A stretch of DNA of 55,027 bases, from the NCBI RefSeq assembly GCF_000003605.2, contig NW_003122409.1, forward strand, positions 344,757 to 399,783, in the 5' to 3' direction. Made by a program: the position numbers and the translations under genes. This DNA comes from Saccoglossus kowalevskii (lineage: Eukaryota; Hemichordata; Enteropneusta; Harrimaniidae). The notes below the pieces were generated by a model, which worked only from the letters and a program-made list of their open reading frames with translations, searched no databases and had not been told where the DNA came from. Shown here one piece after another: positions 10,352 to 22,420 of this stretch (the stretch's first letter is position 1; each line of letters opens with the position of its first letter).

Positions 10352-12218
10352 ACAATGTTCAAAACAATATTGACGATATGAATGACATCCATTACGCCCA
10401 CTTACATCACAGAAATGCTTATTAAAACCCATATTTGAGTAGCCATAGCGACAGTTAGAACTGATTGTCACAGAATACTACAGGTAGATCTCTAAATCCA
10501 AGTACATCAACAATTTATTTTATTTTCAATAATTAACTTTTAAATAAAAGAAGCATACTTTGGTAGGATATTGTTAGACTCCCATATACACCAAGAAAAA
10601 CAAGAAAAATAGAACTTAATTACAAAGTATCAAATGGTTTTTGCAGATAAGATTTCCTTCAAAATTAAACTTGATCTCCAAAGCACTAATGGTTCAGACA
10701 GATAAGCTAATTAACATGCCGACAAAGACAGTTGGAAATATTTTATCCGACCTACATGTATCTATTTTATTACACCCATATGGTCATCAAACCCTTATGA
10801 TGATATAGATGTATTCATCTGGAATATGTTTGTAAATTTTCTAGATCAATTCAGGAATTGTTATATCGATTTAGATCCGGAAAGTATAGAAGAATAGGAT
10901 AAAAACGATAATTATAATTATTATTATATCGATACAACCAACAACGTTCGAACACTGCACTCAGGCGATTAAACATCATCAAGTAGACTGAGCTGTACTT
11001 GTATCGACATCACAAGCAGCTACATATGCGAGGAAGACAATCTACGAATATACATGAAATACTTGACAAACTTTTTTATCTGTATATAGCGTACAGTTTG
11101 AACATAGCATATTACGCTTATCACACACTTTTGATACATCCAGCAGTGTTTTTTTACTTTATAATAGACTCAATATACTAGGCAATTGTAAACTACCGTA
11201 TGAAAACTACATCAATTTGTATCTTTCACAGCATGGGGAAATTAGATTCTTAAAATGTTTTCAACAGCCATTGAATTCTCTGGAGGTGAGAAATAACGAA
11301 CTCAATCAGGTCACACGTACGTCACCCAAGGCGTAATTGCAAACTTGTCTCACTTCAGACTAATAGAAATGTACAACCCTTGACTTTATGAGGATATATA
11401 TTCAACACACTATGCTCATTCTAGAATAATCAGCATTTAAACAATTTTGCCTACGCCACAACAAATACTGACCGGTTTAAATATAACCAAATGCATTAAT
11501 AAACTGGAAGTCTCCTTACCTAACTATGATTTAAAGCATATTTTAACATTTATTAAAAACATTAATTCAATCTATCTCTTTTTATTAATACATAATTTAT
11601 TTACGTACAGTGCCACAACTGTTATTGGTCGACCTGAGACTACTGCCCTCTATTGGCATGAAAGTGGCAATTGATCGACCATCTTGAAATTCGTTGTAAC
11701 CATGGTGACTGAAAAAAATATTTAAAATATTCTCAACCCCAGCTTTGTCGAAAATTCTGACATTATGGGTAGTGGAGGAAATTCAAATGAAGCCAATGTG
11801 AAAATAATCATGATCATTTTTCTCGGACTCCTACTTATAAATATTGGATTGTGGGATTGTATCCATGAGTGTATCAAGTACATGATAAAAGGCCGCATAA
11901 TAAATCAATAGAACATCAAAGTCATACGCTATTAATCTTACCTAGCAATATAAGAATTTACGAGATTAACATGAGTGAATATAAAGTGTTATCTGGAGGA
12001 TCTGTCTGATAGTTTTTAGGGAGTTTAATTTGTTCAAAATTAGTTCATGCCAATAATATTTGTTTAATTGCGACAAACTTCCAGCTATGGTGATCAGCAC
12101 TGATAAGACATAGAAATTAAATTAAAAAGTTCGTGGGCAATTCATTTTCTGAATTTGAAGCTAATTGTCTTTTGATTTCTACTAAAAGTTGAATTTTAAG
12201 TTTCTGGCTCACCGGTAA
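10352..12218. other. No gene recognised
   Basis: AT-rich sequence with scattered CpGs near 10880-11000. The 60-75 codon frames at 10999-11181 and 11447-11674 show no known motif. Confidence 0.5.
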
Positions 12219-12238
12219 TTTTTTTTTTTTTTTTTTTT
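12219..12238. repeat. T20 homopolymer
   Basis: Twenty T followed by AG. It looks like a splice acceptor on the plus strand, but no supporting exon follows. Confidence 0.95.
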
Positions 12239-12481
12239 AGTTCTGACAAACTTGTTCATACAGTGACACTGTGGTTCAATCCTCTTGAACCAAAGTGACT
12301 TTACCCTTAATTTCATTGTTAAAATTTCATTTGATTTCATTGGAGATAGTAGTAAGGCTGATCGGTCAGTGTCACATCTACTAACCAACCAATCATTATG
12401 TAGTCCCAAGAGTAGTTATGTTAACATAATCTAATATTGTATCTCTGATATCTGCCAAAGATTATATCCATATTTCAATTT

Positions 12482-12769
12482 GTGAGATGTAAAAATACAG
12501 GGATTTTTTCAAACAAGGGAACAGGTGCGCAGTGCCCTCATGCCATGGCTATGTGCCTACTTACTCTGGGGAGCAGATCCTCTGGCAACCATCAAATTCT
12601 GATTGACCAGGGATCACATGTGGCCACAGTCTTCACCTGTGACCTGACTGATAGTAATTTTTGCCCCAAGGAAGCCATAGTATGCTCCATTTTAAAAACT
12701 CCACACCCTCGTAAGGAGAACCCTATCTCCTTTGGTGGCGCCGCTGAATTGCAGTACTCCCACTCCTGA
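12482..12769 (+). other. Unidentified 95-codon ORF, possibly a retroelement protease relic
   Basis: This frame lies in a stretch that is richer in GC than its surroundings. It contains ILIDQGSHVATVF, which recalls the LIDQGS active-site box of BEL/Pao-type retrotransposon aspartic proteases. No zinc knuckle or reverse transcriptase is seen on either side. I do not recognise the rest (CDLTDSNFCPKEA, RKENPISFGG). It may be a decayed transposon fragment, an unknown exon, or chance. Confidence 0.2.
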
Positions 12770-13270
12770 AAATATAATTATCAAAATTGAATTTTCTTCT
12801 TAGGAAAAGTGTTCTGTTATCACTTAAGATTCCCAATTAAAATTACTGGAAAACAGAGACAATGTAATGGATTATCACTTTGCAAATATGTGAAACATCA
12901 CATTCGGGGGAAAAAAAAAAATTGTTCAAAAGATTGTTTTAGCTAAAATATGGTAAATTAAAATTAGATATTCTAATCTCCCTCTCCTACTTTTTTTCAT
13001 TTTGGGAGTACTTGAGGGTGTTATTGTTATACAATCATTCCTACAATGTAACTGACATTTAAGGACAAACAAAGCCTTCTCAGTGAGTGTATATTGTTTA
13101 CAAATCTAGCTTAATTTAGAAAGATTGATTAAATTTATGTTCTGTGGTTTATTATCCATCAAATCTGAAACCCTTGTATGTTCACAATATTCCATGTTTT
13201 GCATTCTTGAAAATCAACGCTCAGGTTTGATCAATCTAATATTATTCCTGTACTTTAAAAGATCCTGTTC
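12770..13270. other. No gene recognised
   Basis: AT-rich sequence with an A10 run near 12911; nothing recognised. Confidence 0.5.
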
Positions 13271-13437
13271 GTGATGTGATGTTGACGTGATACGATATTG
13301 ATGTGATATGATATTGACGTGATACGATATTGATTTGATATGATATTGATGTGATACGATATTGATGTGATATATGATATTGGCATGATACGATATTGAT
13401 GTGATATGATACAGTATTGACGAGATATGATATTGAT
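13271..13437. repeat. GATATTGATGTGATAC-type short tandem repeat
   Basis: About ten imperfect copies of a 15-17 base unit, GATATTGATGTGATAY, with GACG and TTTG variants. The minus frame across it is repetitive (HINIVSCQY) and is not taken as a gene. Confidence 0.9.
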
Positions 13438-13651
13438 AGCTGGAATGACAAATTTTTGATGAACAAGCTAGTATGTCCCTATAAATGTAATTTAGGCGGA
13501 AAGAAAAAGTTAAAAATAATCGCTCATGGCTATTTAATACTAACTATTGTGCCTGTCTAACAGTAAATAATACTTTGTTATGAAAGTCAGTTGGGAATAA
13601 GGTGTAAGTGTTTAAGGGCACATTGTGAAATATATACCATGTAATTGTTAG

Positions 13652-13820
13652 TACTGTAAAATCTGCTTCTATTAAAATGGTACAATGCTACAGAGGGGAT
13701 GTGGCTTCTATTCGAGCATCTACACATATAAGAAATGGTGAATTTTTGGTTCTCAATTGTTCAAAAAAAATGGGTGCGACTTCTATTAGGGATGCGGCTT
13801 CTAATACAGATTTTACGGTA
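13652..13820. mobile_element. MITE family A, copy 4 (opposite orientation)
   Basis: Begins TA-CTGTAAAATCTGCTTCT and ends CTAATACAGATTTTACGG-TA. Internal GGCTTCTATT words are the complement of the AATAGAAGCC words of copies 1-3, so this copy is inverted. Confidence 0.8.
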
Positions 13821-14276
13821 GTTTTTTTATAAATGCACCTATTTCAGCAATGGGGTTATTAAGTACATGTACATACATATTTAGAATCACATATACACAT
13901 ATTTGTAAAAACACTTGTACAATGTATATTTAAATTAAATTTGCATGTATATTTGAGTTAAGTTTGCAAATTTAGTGATCACTTGTAGACTGGTTGAATG
14001 GAATTGAGTAGTAATTGAATCGTTACAGGCTATTTCGCATAAATTAGCAAAGTTATTAGAATAAACTATAAGATTCAAAAATGTTAATATATTTAGTATT
14101 TATATATTAGATATGCGTATGTCTTAGTACAGTGTGACCTCGACCTATCTATTTGCTTTAAATAGTGCTGAGTACACTCGGTAAATATGTCTATGGTCAA
14201 AATAAGCTATATTTCAATGTTCCAGGATAAATTTTGTCCACTTTTATTATAGATGCATTTTTAATAGAGCAACTAT
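13821..14276. other. No gene recognised
   Basis: AT-rich sequence; a short near-duplicate phrase, AAATTTGCATGTATATTTGAG / AAGTTTGCAAATT, occurs near 13935-13970. Confidence 0.45.
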
Positions 14277-14366
14277 CACCACCACCACCACACAACAAAA
14301 TACCACCAACACCCACACCACACCCTACCAACACCACAACCACCACCACTCCACCCTACCCCACCT
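14277..14366. repeat. CCA/CAAC-rich low-complexity tract
   Basis: Ninety bases containing almost only C and A (CACCACCACCACC, CAACACCACAACC), a strongly strand-asymmetric tract. Confidence 0.95.
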
Positions 14367-15645
14367 AAAAACCAAACATCCTTGTACAAGGAGACTTGAT
14401 GTAAATGTTTTTATTCAGGTTTCCAGAACAGTATATCTTCAGAAAGTGGCAGCTAGTACACGAGTTAGAAACTTAAGCACTGAGTGTTCAACCATACACT
14501 GCATTGAGAGAGGTAATAATACGCCTGCCATGCATTATTGTGCAGCCAAGTAGAGCATAGATTAGGTGCAGTATGCAGCAAGGACCATGAAAACACACAC
14601 GAGTTAACTCAAAACCCTGCCACTTCAATTGGCCACAGTCTCTACAGTGTTACATTACCACAACACATACACATGCAACCACAGTTCAGTAACAGCTGGA
14701 ATTCCACGCACAGCATTGCTGCTATGTACACACACTGCTGTACTGTCCAGACATCTAAACAAAGGCAATTCATCATATTATGAATCACAGATATAATTCC
14801 AGTGGTTATGATTAATCTATCTCGCCAGACACTATAACAACCCCGGGTAGTTTCAAGATTACATCAAATCTATTCTATTTCCATTCCTTATTGTATTAGG
14901 ACATTTAGTTTACATAACATATCATTTCATATGGAAACCCAAAACACTCGGCTACACCTAGATCGTAATTTTTATTTACGGAAGGGTTGATCCAACTTTT
15001 GACGAGTGTGCTAGAGACTCGATGTGACCATAGCTACTGGTCGAGGGAACACTTACTAATGGATACGACATTAACGAAACCTTGGATATGGTCTGCATGT
15101 GCGTGTGTTCAAGCATGCCTAGTTGACGCCAGAATAGCGCATTAAAATGCCATAATGCCATTATGATAGAAAAACGGTAACACAGCCCAGTCACAGAGAC
15201 CCTAACATGGAATATGATTTCTGAAGCAAATTTGCCACATCCAATGCTGACAATTGGCAGATACCAAGCGAGATAACAAGTGATACCTGAATAGTCGCAG
15301 CCCTGCAGTAGAATAAACACACTAAGCAGATAATTGCAATAACTGTAAATGCAATCCATTTATAGCTGTATAATTATATATATAGGCTTGAGATATCAAT
15401 CTCTACACATGTGTTCTATTTTCATATCGTTTATTTATCTTCCATGCATGAATTCCATCCAAATGACCCTAGTCGAAAAAACTTTCACTTCAATTAAAAT
15501 ACCCACTTATAATATAAACACACATTAAAGGCTTACCCATTGACGCCACAGTAATAACACTTTTAGTTTCCCATCTACTGGGTACTACATGAGATATACA
15601 ACTATGGCACGTTTCCTACTGGCCATTTCAGAACAGTATGGTTCT
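14367..15645. other. No gene recognised
   Basis: The composition is a little less AT-rich than the surroundings. A 127-codon minus frame at 14976-15359 and an 81-codon plus frame at 14538-14783 show no known domain or splice context, so I do not call them. Confidence 0.4.
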
Positions 15646-15671
15646 TGACCTCTGACCTCAACCTCTGACCT
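15646..15671. promoter_or_regulatory. Three TGACCT half-sites, first two spaced as a DR1
   Basis: TGACCT at 15646-15651, one base, TGACCT at 15653-15658, seven bases, TGACCT at 15666-15671. A direct repeat spaced by one is the layout bound by RXR, HNF4 and COUP-TF type nuclear receptors. Binding is not shown, and the third site may simply come from a small tandem duplication. Confidence 0.35.
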
Positions 15672-17824
15672 CAATCGCCATTTCAAACTGGTCACAAACT
15701 TTCACCACATGGAAATAGTCCATCACAATTCATGTTAGGAATGCATGAAATACTTCGGGTTAATGTTCTCCAAGATTCTGTTTTATCTTTCCTATCAGGA
15801 GACTTACTATCACTGACATCTGGCCAAGATCTAATTAGGACTTGTGTGAATACACAGTAATGTTTACACAATACATTGCCCTGCTGCTGCGCACTGAAGC
15901 AATACATCCAAACTTCAAAAATACTGACTACCCAAGAATAATTTATGTATAAATTTAATTCACAATATATCAGGCTTCAAACAATTTTCCATGTACAGTA
16001 TTTGTTCCATTAGTAGTGCATATGTAAATTACAGAGGTGTATCCATGGCGATAAGTCAAGACTCTTAGCTTAATAATTATTGCAATTTTTGGTTAATATA
16101 CACTTGTACATGGGATACGCTTCTCAAACAGAAAATAAATGGTGCTATTTTATTTAATTATACCTATTCACAGTAGCCTAGAGTAGCAGGTAGAATCGCT
16201 AACAAATCTGCGTTTTAAACAGTGTCACATTGGCCAGTATGTCAAGAAAGGATGATATGAAACTTGAAAAGAACTGGTCAGCGGTTGGCAAAAGCCTTAC
16301 CATGGGCCCACATGAATGATAGTTGATAGTTAATAAACAAACATCCTGGTGACGGAGCACAATGAGCCAATTTGTCCAATGACTAATAGCCAAGTGTAAC
16401 ACAAGGACATACAGGTAACCTGCTATCAGAATTCTATTTTTAATTTTTTCTATAATATTGCACTAAAAAACATGATAATAGAAAAAAAAAAGAATTTTTT
16501 TATATCAATTGCCTAGCCCTAGTTGAATTGTCATATACTGAATCAATCATTAAACCATCTCAACTCCCAAGGAAACATACAACCACAGCTGTCAAGAGAG
16601 GCCATTCCAGTCAAAGTTCTTATTTTCGGCCTGGCTACCTAGAGGTTATAGCAGTACCTTCCAGAGGATCAACACAATGGAATAACCAGCAATTGTAACG
16701 CTCTGATTTTCAACCCATCACTATAACTGTTCTACAATTATACATCATTACAATAGAAAAGCCATCTTTGCATCATGACACTGGTCTTAAACTGGGACTC
16801 CTCAATCACTGGGATTGCACCATCGAATCATAAGATACTATGTTCTTGTTGTTTAAACAACTAAACTCTCTATTTGTTTCCCATTGTCTTTTTAATCCAT
16901 GAAAATAAACAGAAATTATTCAAAGTAACCACACACTTTAAGAAAGAGAAATTATTGAATCAGAAGAAACACACTGGAAAATCCATAAAAAAAAAATAAG
17001 AATCATCATCAAACACAAGAAGCATTAAAATCATGTTATCATGAGAAAATGAGATTAAAAAATCAACAGCAACACCTTAGAGAATAAATTTCCATTATTA
17101 TAATTACATAATACAAATTTAATTATCACACATTACTGCGCGTCATGCAGACTATGATTGGTCACCAGGGACTACATGGACAAGTCACTGCAGACCCCTG
17201 CCTTGTTATTGTCAAGTAACTTGACTATTGTGCCTGTGTTTATTGGACATACCTTCATTTGACCAGACATGTTTTAACCTCCCTTTTGATGCATTCACAT
17301 GTACCTATGTATTGTGGTGATCAAACCATGCTTCACAAAGACTGGTGAAATATAATCAGTCAATATTATGAATCAACTCTCTCACCTCTTCCATTCGGCT
17401 TTTGGAGTGTACAGATTCAGTGAATGTCAGCCAGTGATAGATCAGTGCCACACCCGACTGTATTGTTGGTATGTCAACAATTCAACAATACCTTACTGTA
17501 TTTTTGCTATTAAATGTTTGCTCATTTTAAACTTGTCTGATATCCAAAAGAAAAAACACACTTCCATCCATTAATCTGCATTCATTGCTGACAGATTTGA
17601 ATGGAATGTTTTGAGGTTTATTACAATTTTTTAGATTGTCTTGAATACCCTGTATACAGATCCACTATACTGAAGATGAGAAACAGCAATAGTGACATCA
17701 AACTCAATTATGCTTAGAAGTGTTAACTGAATGCGTTGACTGAATGTTGTTTATTTCATCTCAAGATATAAAGTGACTATGCTTCTGCTACTAGTAATCA
17801 TGATTAGTTTTCATGTAACACCTA
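15672..17824. other. No gene recognised
   Basis: AT-rich intronic sequence with A runs near 16484 and 16987. Frames of 63-71 codons here carry no recognised motif. Confidence 0.5.
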
Positions 17825-18841
17825 GCGAGTGTAAGGGGAAAGGGAAGTGTAAAAATGGAGAGGGGACTGTAAGAAATAAGCAGATAAATGGCAGAGGGGA
17901 CTGTGTGACAAATGGGAGAGGAGACTGTGTCAAATTAGAGAGAGGAGCGTAACAAATGGGGAAAAAGACTGTGTGACAAATGGGAGAGGGGACTTTTTGT
18001 CAAATGGGAAAGGAGGCTGTGTGACAAATGGGAGAGGAGATTGTGTGACAAATGGGAGAGGGGACTGTAACAAATGGGAGAGGAGATTGTGTGACAAATG
18101 GGAGAGGAGATTGTGTGACAAATGGGAGAGGGGACTGTAACAAATGAGAGAGGGGACTGTGTGACAAATGGGAGAGGGGACTGTGTCAAATTAGAGAGGG
18201 GAGCGTAACAAATGGGGGAAAGAGACTGTGTGACAAATGGGAGAGGAGATTGTGTGACAAATGGGAGAGGGGACTGTGTGACAAATGGGAGAGGGGACTG
18301 TGTGACAAATGGGAGAGGAGATTGTGTGACAAATGGGAGAGGGGACTGTAACAAATGGGAGAGGGGACAGTGTGACAAATGGAAGGGGAGACTGTGTGAC
18401 TGTGTCAAATGGGGAGGGGACTGTGTCAATGGGGTGTCAAGCAGGGATGATTGTCAAGCACGGGAGTGTGTCAAACGAGAGAGGGGACTGTGTATGAAAT
18501 GGGAGGAGAGACTGTGTGACAATTGGGAGATGGGACTGTGTCAAATAGGAGGGAAGATTGTGTGACAAATGAGAGAGGGGACTGAGTCAAATGGGGAGGG
18601 GACTATGTCAGTGGGGGGTGTCAAGCAGGAGAGATTGTCAAGCAGGGGAGTGTGTCAAACGAGAGAGGGGACTGTGTGCAAAATGGAAGGGGAGACTGTG
18701 TGACAAATGGAAGAGGACTGTGTGACAAATGAAAGAGGACTGTGTGACAAATGGAAGAGGACTGTGTGACAAATGAAAGAGGACTGTGTGACAAATGGAA
18801 GAGGACTGTGTGACAAATGGAAGAGGACTGTGTGACAAATT
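17825..18841. repeat. 24 bp minisatellite, about 1 kb
   Basis: About 42 copies of a unit reading GTGTGACAAATGGGAGAGG plus GGACT. Shortened 20-21 base forms (GGACTGTAACAAATGGGAG) and a separate sub-type at 18730-18840 (AAATGGAAGAGGACTGTGTG) are present. The unit is a multiple of three, so long repetitive frames appear on both strands (for example 164 codons on minus, repeating SPLPFVTQ). These are by-products. The purines lie almost wholly on the plus strand. Confidence 0.97.
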
Positions 18842-19208
18842 ACCGACATATGTTATTATATCTCAGATATGTTATTATAATTTTTATATAAAAACAGATA
18901 TACAATGCAAATATGCATATTTAGTACCCTAACAATGCATTAATACTAATTTCAATGTTATACCGTAAGGTCCACAATAAGATTTGCAGTACCTGCTCTA
19001 TTGCTGGATTACAAATACCACCTCAGTTCATATTTCAATACTCCTGTTGTGTTATAGATTGCATGTGATCTCCTCCTGAATACAGCTCACAGCCATATTC
19101 CACTTTAATCAGTCATACTGGCAACCCCTGCAGACAAATCTATATAGGCTTCCAACCACCTACTTTAACAGATACCCAGTAGGCACTGGGATTCACAGAT
19201 GGACAAAT
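18842..19208. other. No gene recognised
   Basis: Non-coding sequence between two arrays; nothing recognised. Confidence 0.5.
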
Positions 19209-19398
19209 GAATACACTGTGTGGGTAGAATGGTTTGAATTGAGTGATTTTAAATGAATCCACACAAATATGAATACACTGTGTGGGTAGAATGCTTTGAA
19301 TTGAGTGATTTTAAATGAATCCACCACACAAATATGAATACACTGTGTGGGTAGAATGGTTTGAATTGAGTGCTTTTAAATGAATCCACACAAATATG
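19209..19398. repeat. 62-65 bp unit in three tandem copies
   Basis: Copies begin GAATACACTGTGTGGGTAGA at 19209, 19271 and 19336. They are nearly identical, differing by CCA insertion, GCTTTG/GGTTTG and GATTTT/GCTTTT. Confidence 0.95.
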
Positions 19399-19620
19399 AT
19401 AATATTTAAGTTGTCCTGTGAGTTGATAACTATACACAATTCATTCTTCAAATTAAAAACTACAAAGACATCTAAAAATTTCTACAGAAGTTTTACAATT
19501 CACTAAAAGAAAAAAAATAACTATTGAAATCAGAGGGTGCAGGGGGTGTTAAGTATTGTAAACCATTTTATATTCATGACAGACAAATGTTTTGAGTTGG
19601 GAAACATTACAAACTTTGGA
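19399..19620. other. No gene recognised
   Basis: Short AT-rich spacer. Confidence 0.5.
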
Positions 19621-20590
19621 AGCCACAGTGACTTTTGAAGCAGTGAACATATTATTGGGATTCTAGGGAGTCACTGATTTTTGGAGCAAGATTTTTATTG
19701 GCATTCTAGGGAGTAATATTAACTTTTGAAGCAGTGAACATATTATTGGGATTCTAGGGAGTCAGTGATTTTTGGAGCACAGACATTTTATTGGCATTCT
19801 AAGGAGTAATATTAACTTTTGAAGCAGTGAACATATTGGGAGTCTAGGGAGTCAGTGACTTTTGAAGCAGTGAAAATATTATTAGGATTCTAGGGAGTCA
19901 GTGATTTTTGGAGCAGAGAAATTTTATTGGCATTTGAAAGAGTCACATTAACTGTTGAAGCAGTGAACATATTGGGAGTCTAGGGAGTCAGTGACTTTTG
20001 AAGCAGTGAAAATATTATTAGGATTCTAGGGAGTCAGTGATTTTTGGAGCACAGACATTTTATTGGCATTCTAAGGAGTAATATTAACTTTTGAAGCAGT
20101 GAACATATTGGGAGTCTAGGGAGTCAGTGACTTTTGAAGCAGTGAAAATATTAGGATTCTAGGGAGTCAGTTATTTTTGGAGCAGAGAAATTTTATTGGC
20201 ATTTGAAAGAGTCACATTAACTGTTGAAGCAGTGAACATATTGGGAGTCTAGGGAGTCAGTGACTTTTGAAGCAGTGAAAATATTATTAGGATTCTAGGG
20301 AGTCAGTGATTTTAGGAGCACAGACATTTTATTGGCATTTGAAAGAGTCACATTAACTGTTGAAGCAGTGAACATATTGAGATAATAGGGAGTCAGTAAC
20401 TTTTGAAGCAGTGAACAAATTGAGATTCTAGGGAGTCAAAGTGACTTTTTAAGCAATAAACATATTTTTGGGATTCTAGGGAGTCATAGCAACTTTTGAA
20501 CTTTTTATTGGTATTCTAGGAAGCCATACTGACTTTTGAAGCAGTGAACATTTTATTGGATTCAGTGACTTTTTGAGCAGTCAATGTTTC
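19621..20590. repeat. Higher-order tandem repeat, 136 bp trimer of 43-47 bp subunits
   Basis: Three diverged subunits alternate: X (43 bases, GAAGCAGTGAACATATTGGG...), Y (46 bases, GAAGCAGTGAAAATATTATT...) and Z (47 bases, GGAGCACAGACATTTTATTG...). X begins at 19821, 19957, 20093, 20226 and 20362, i.e. periods of 136, 136, 133 and 136. Before and after this core only Y-Z pairs or decayed single subunits remain. Confidence 0.93.
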
Positions 20591-21012
20591 AAGCTGATTT
20601 GAAGCATGACACTGCTCATTATCAAAACATAACTTGTTACGGAACCACGCTGTGGCGTCCATGTTTTGAAATATTCCTGTAGTACTTCTCATCTCAAAGT
20701 TAATGAGCCGTTTTCATAAACAGAGTTGGAACGGTCATAACACGATATGATATTAGCGTAGCATTAACACAATAGATAAGCAAGTTTTGATCTATACTGC
20801 AACCACTAATTTTAGTTAATGGTTCATTTTACTGCTAATGTTAAAGACTTTCAAATATTTTAGCAAATGATTCAACTTTAAAGATTGGTTCTACAATCCC
20901 TCAGATTGTACAAATGCATCATGGGAAATAATTTGAATTCGCACATCATTTACTGTGTACAGCAACCTTACTGGTTAATCTTACATAGCACTTTGATTTG
21001 AATAAATCTGTG
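20591..21012. other. No gene recognised; possible retroelement tail at the right end
   Basis: Non-coding. The right end, ATTTGAATAAATCTGTGAT, runs straight into the (AGAAT)n tract and looks like a non-LTR retrotransposon 3' tail. Confidence 0.4.
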
Positions 21013-21050
21013 ATAGAATAGAATGGAATAGAATAGAATAGAATAGAATA
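21013..21050. repeat. (AGAAT)n microsatellite
   Basis: About seven pentamers with one G variant, the complement of the longer tract at 6828. Confidence 0.95.
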
Positions 21051-21114
21051 ATGCTTTAATAATGGATGTATGAGAAACAAAATTTGGATTAAGAATGTTA
21101 ATTGTGAAGGCAAT

Positions 21115-21207
21115 TTAGCCCTTTGAGTCCAAAAGTCAACTTTTGTCTATTCATAAAAAAGTATACTAGATAAAAATTATACAACAGAATAGCACTGAAA
21201 GTGTTAA
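21115..21207. mobile_element. Short piggyBac-like MITE relic
   Basis: TTAG-CCCTTTGAGTCC at the left and GCACTGAAAGTG-TTAA at the right form decayed inverted ends next to TTAA-type sites. TTAA targets and CCCTTTG ends are typical of piggyBac-derived short elements. Only 93 bases remain. Confidence 0.45.
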
Positions 21208-21929
21208 TCCACCCAACTTGTAAATGGCTCGCCTTTAGGTTAATTTTTCACTGCAATGCACTTCTATTCAAGTAAACTTTCACAAACAATCAGTATCACT
21301 AAACTGTTCTGGACACCTTGTCAGAGACATGGTTGAATTTTCACAGTAGAAGTCAAGTACGAATGCATCAGCTTGTCACACGATTCCTTTTAGACATCAA
21401 CAACAATATTCATTGAGAATGTGAACTCCTGACACAAAGAGAATACTTTGACGCGATACAATGTCTTCACCGAACCGAATAAATTGAAAGAGAACCAGAG
21501 ATAACAAGATCAATTTGAAAGAACAGATAGTTGTCAATGAACAATCACCTGACATTAAATCTCCAAATCGGGCGTTGATGATTTTGATTAGACCTTTCTC
21601 AATATTTTCCTCCAAATAAACCCGTAATGCCAAATTGAGTCTCACTGGTCAAAGAAAAATCTATGACAATCTTACACTGATGTTTTTGTGTGGAAGCATG
21701 TGAACAGGTCGTGTTCGTTTAGTGCTGGGGATTATTATATGCTCAGACACGTACCATGCAAATTTGAGATATGGTTGCTTAGCTGTAATTACAACAATTG
21801 GCATACATGTAGCATCAGGACTCAGACACAACATCTCTTTAGTTTCAAATTGTATCCTAATCTTCTCATCAGCAAAATGTATATAATTTATGTATCGTTT
21901 TAATTTCACATGAGAGAGAAATTTCTATC
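21208..21929. other. No gene recognised
   Basis: Intronic sequence. Frames of 71-82 codons on both strands at 21397-21909 show no known domain. Confidence 0.5.
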
Positions 21930-22165
21930 ATGAACTATTGTAGAAGTAGAAATTTCACAAAGACCCTTAAGACAAAGTCACTGTAAATTCTGTGCAATAT
22001 TGTAGTAAAGATTTCACTGGGATCCTTAGGATGGAGTCTTTAAGGACAGGGAGTCACAGTGACTTCTGTGAAGTATTGTAGGAGTAAAGATTTCAGTGGC
22101 GTCCTTAAGACAGGAAGTCGTAGCGACTTCCGTAAAATATATTGAAGCAATGAAGATTTCACAAG
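21930..22165. repeat. Diverged 70-90 bp tandem repeat, three copies
   Basis: The order 'AGATTTCAC/AG - CCTTAAGACA - AGTCACAGTGACTTC - TGTAGGAGTAAAG' recurs three times, e.g. GTCACTGTAAATTCTGTG, GTCACAGTGACTTCTGTG and GTCGTAGCGACTTCCGTA. It lies about 250 bases downstream of the PCGF exon in transcription order. Confidence 0.6.
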
Positions 22166-22414
22166 AAGTTAATTTATCTTTGACAAAAAACGTGCATGCA
22201 TGAATACAGATTCTTAAATTGTCTATTTACAACCAGGAAATTTTGTTTTTTCTTTTTTGGATAAAACACATGGAGGCACATTTTATTTCATATTGTTTAA
22301 CATGAAGTGCACCAAGTCTGGAAGTTCGAAGTGTATGCTTCCAGCCGAATTTTACAGACACACTACTGAGAATTAAAATATATTATTAAATAAGTTGCAT
22401 TATATTTCTGAGTT

Positions 22415-22420
22415 ACTCAC
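22415..22420 (-). promoter_or_regulatory. 5' splice site after the PCGF exon
   Basis: The minus strand reads GTGAGT immediately after the single base that begins the split codon. This matches the animal donor consensus, and the phase (1) fits the continuation TTC-TGC expected for the conserved F-C of the RING. Confidence 0.85.

Larger units (their letters stand above)
1..22420 (-). other. Putative intron 2 of the PCGF3-like gene (continues beyond the window)
   Basis: The donor at 22420 opens this intron. I looked on the minus strand for the next expected exon (Cys ligands of the RING, then the HQSHPL and MQDIVYKL type motifs of the family) and recognised none down to base 1. The intron is therefore probably more than 22 kb long. 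A diverged or very short exon could have been missed by eye. Confidence 0.5.

Noticed and set aside
12219-12240. Plus-strand splice acceptor (T20 followed by AG)
   Set aside because: No exon-like sequence or donor follows; the T run is simply a homopolymer.
14976-15359. 127-codon minus-strand ORF
   Set aside because: No recognisable family, no signal for splicing at its ends, and hydrophobic stretches of the kind chance frames often show.
17935-18429. 164-codon minus-strand ORF of SPLPFVTQ repeats
   Set aside because: Wholly inside the 24 bp minisatellite; open only because the unit is a multiple of three without stops.
1-22420. Remaining PCGF exons (second half of RING, RAWUL domain)
   Set aside because: Looked for on the minus strand by the expected conserved motifs; none recognised, so none is reported.
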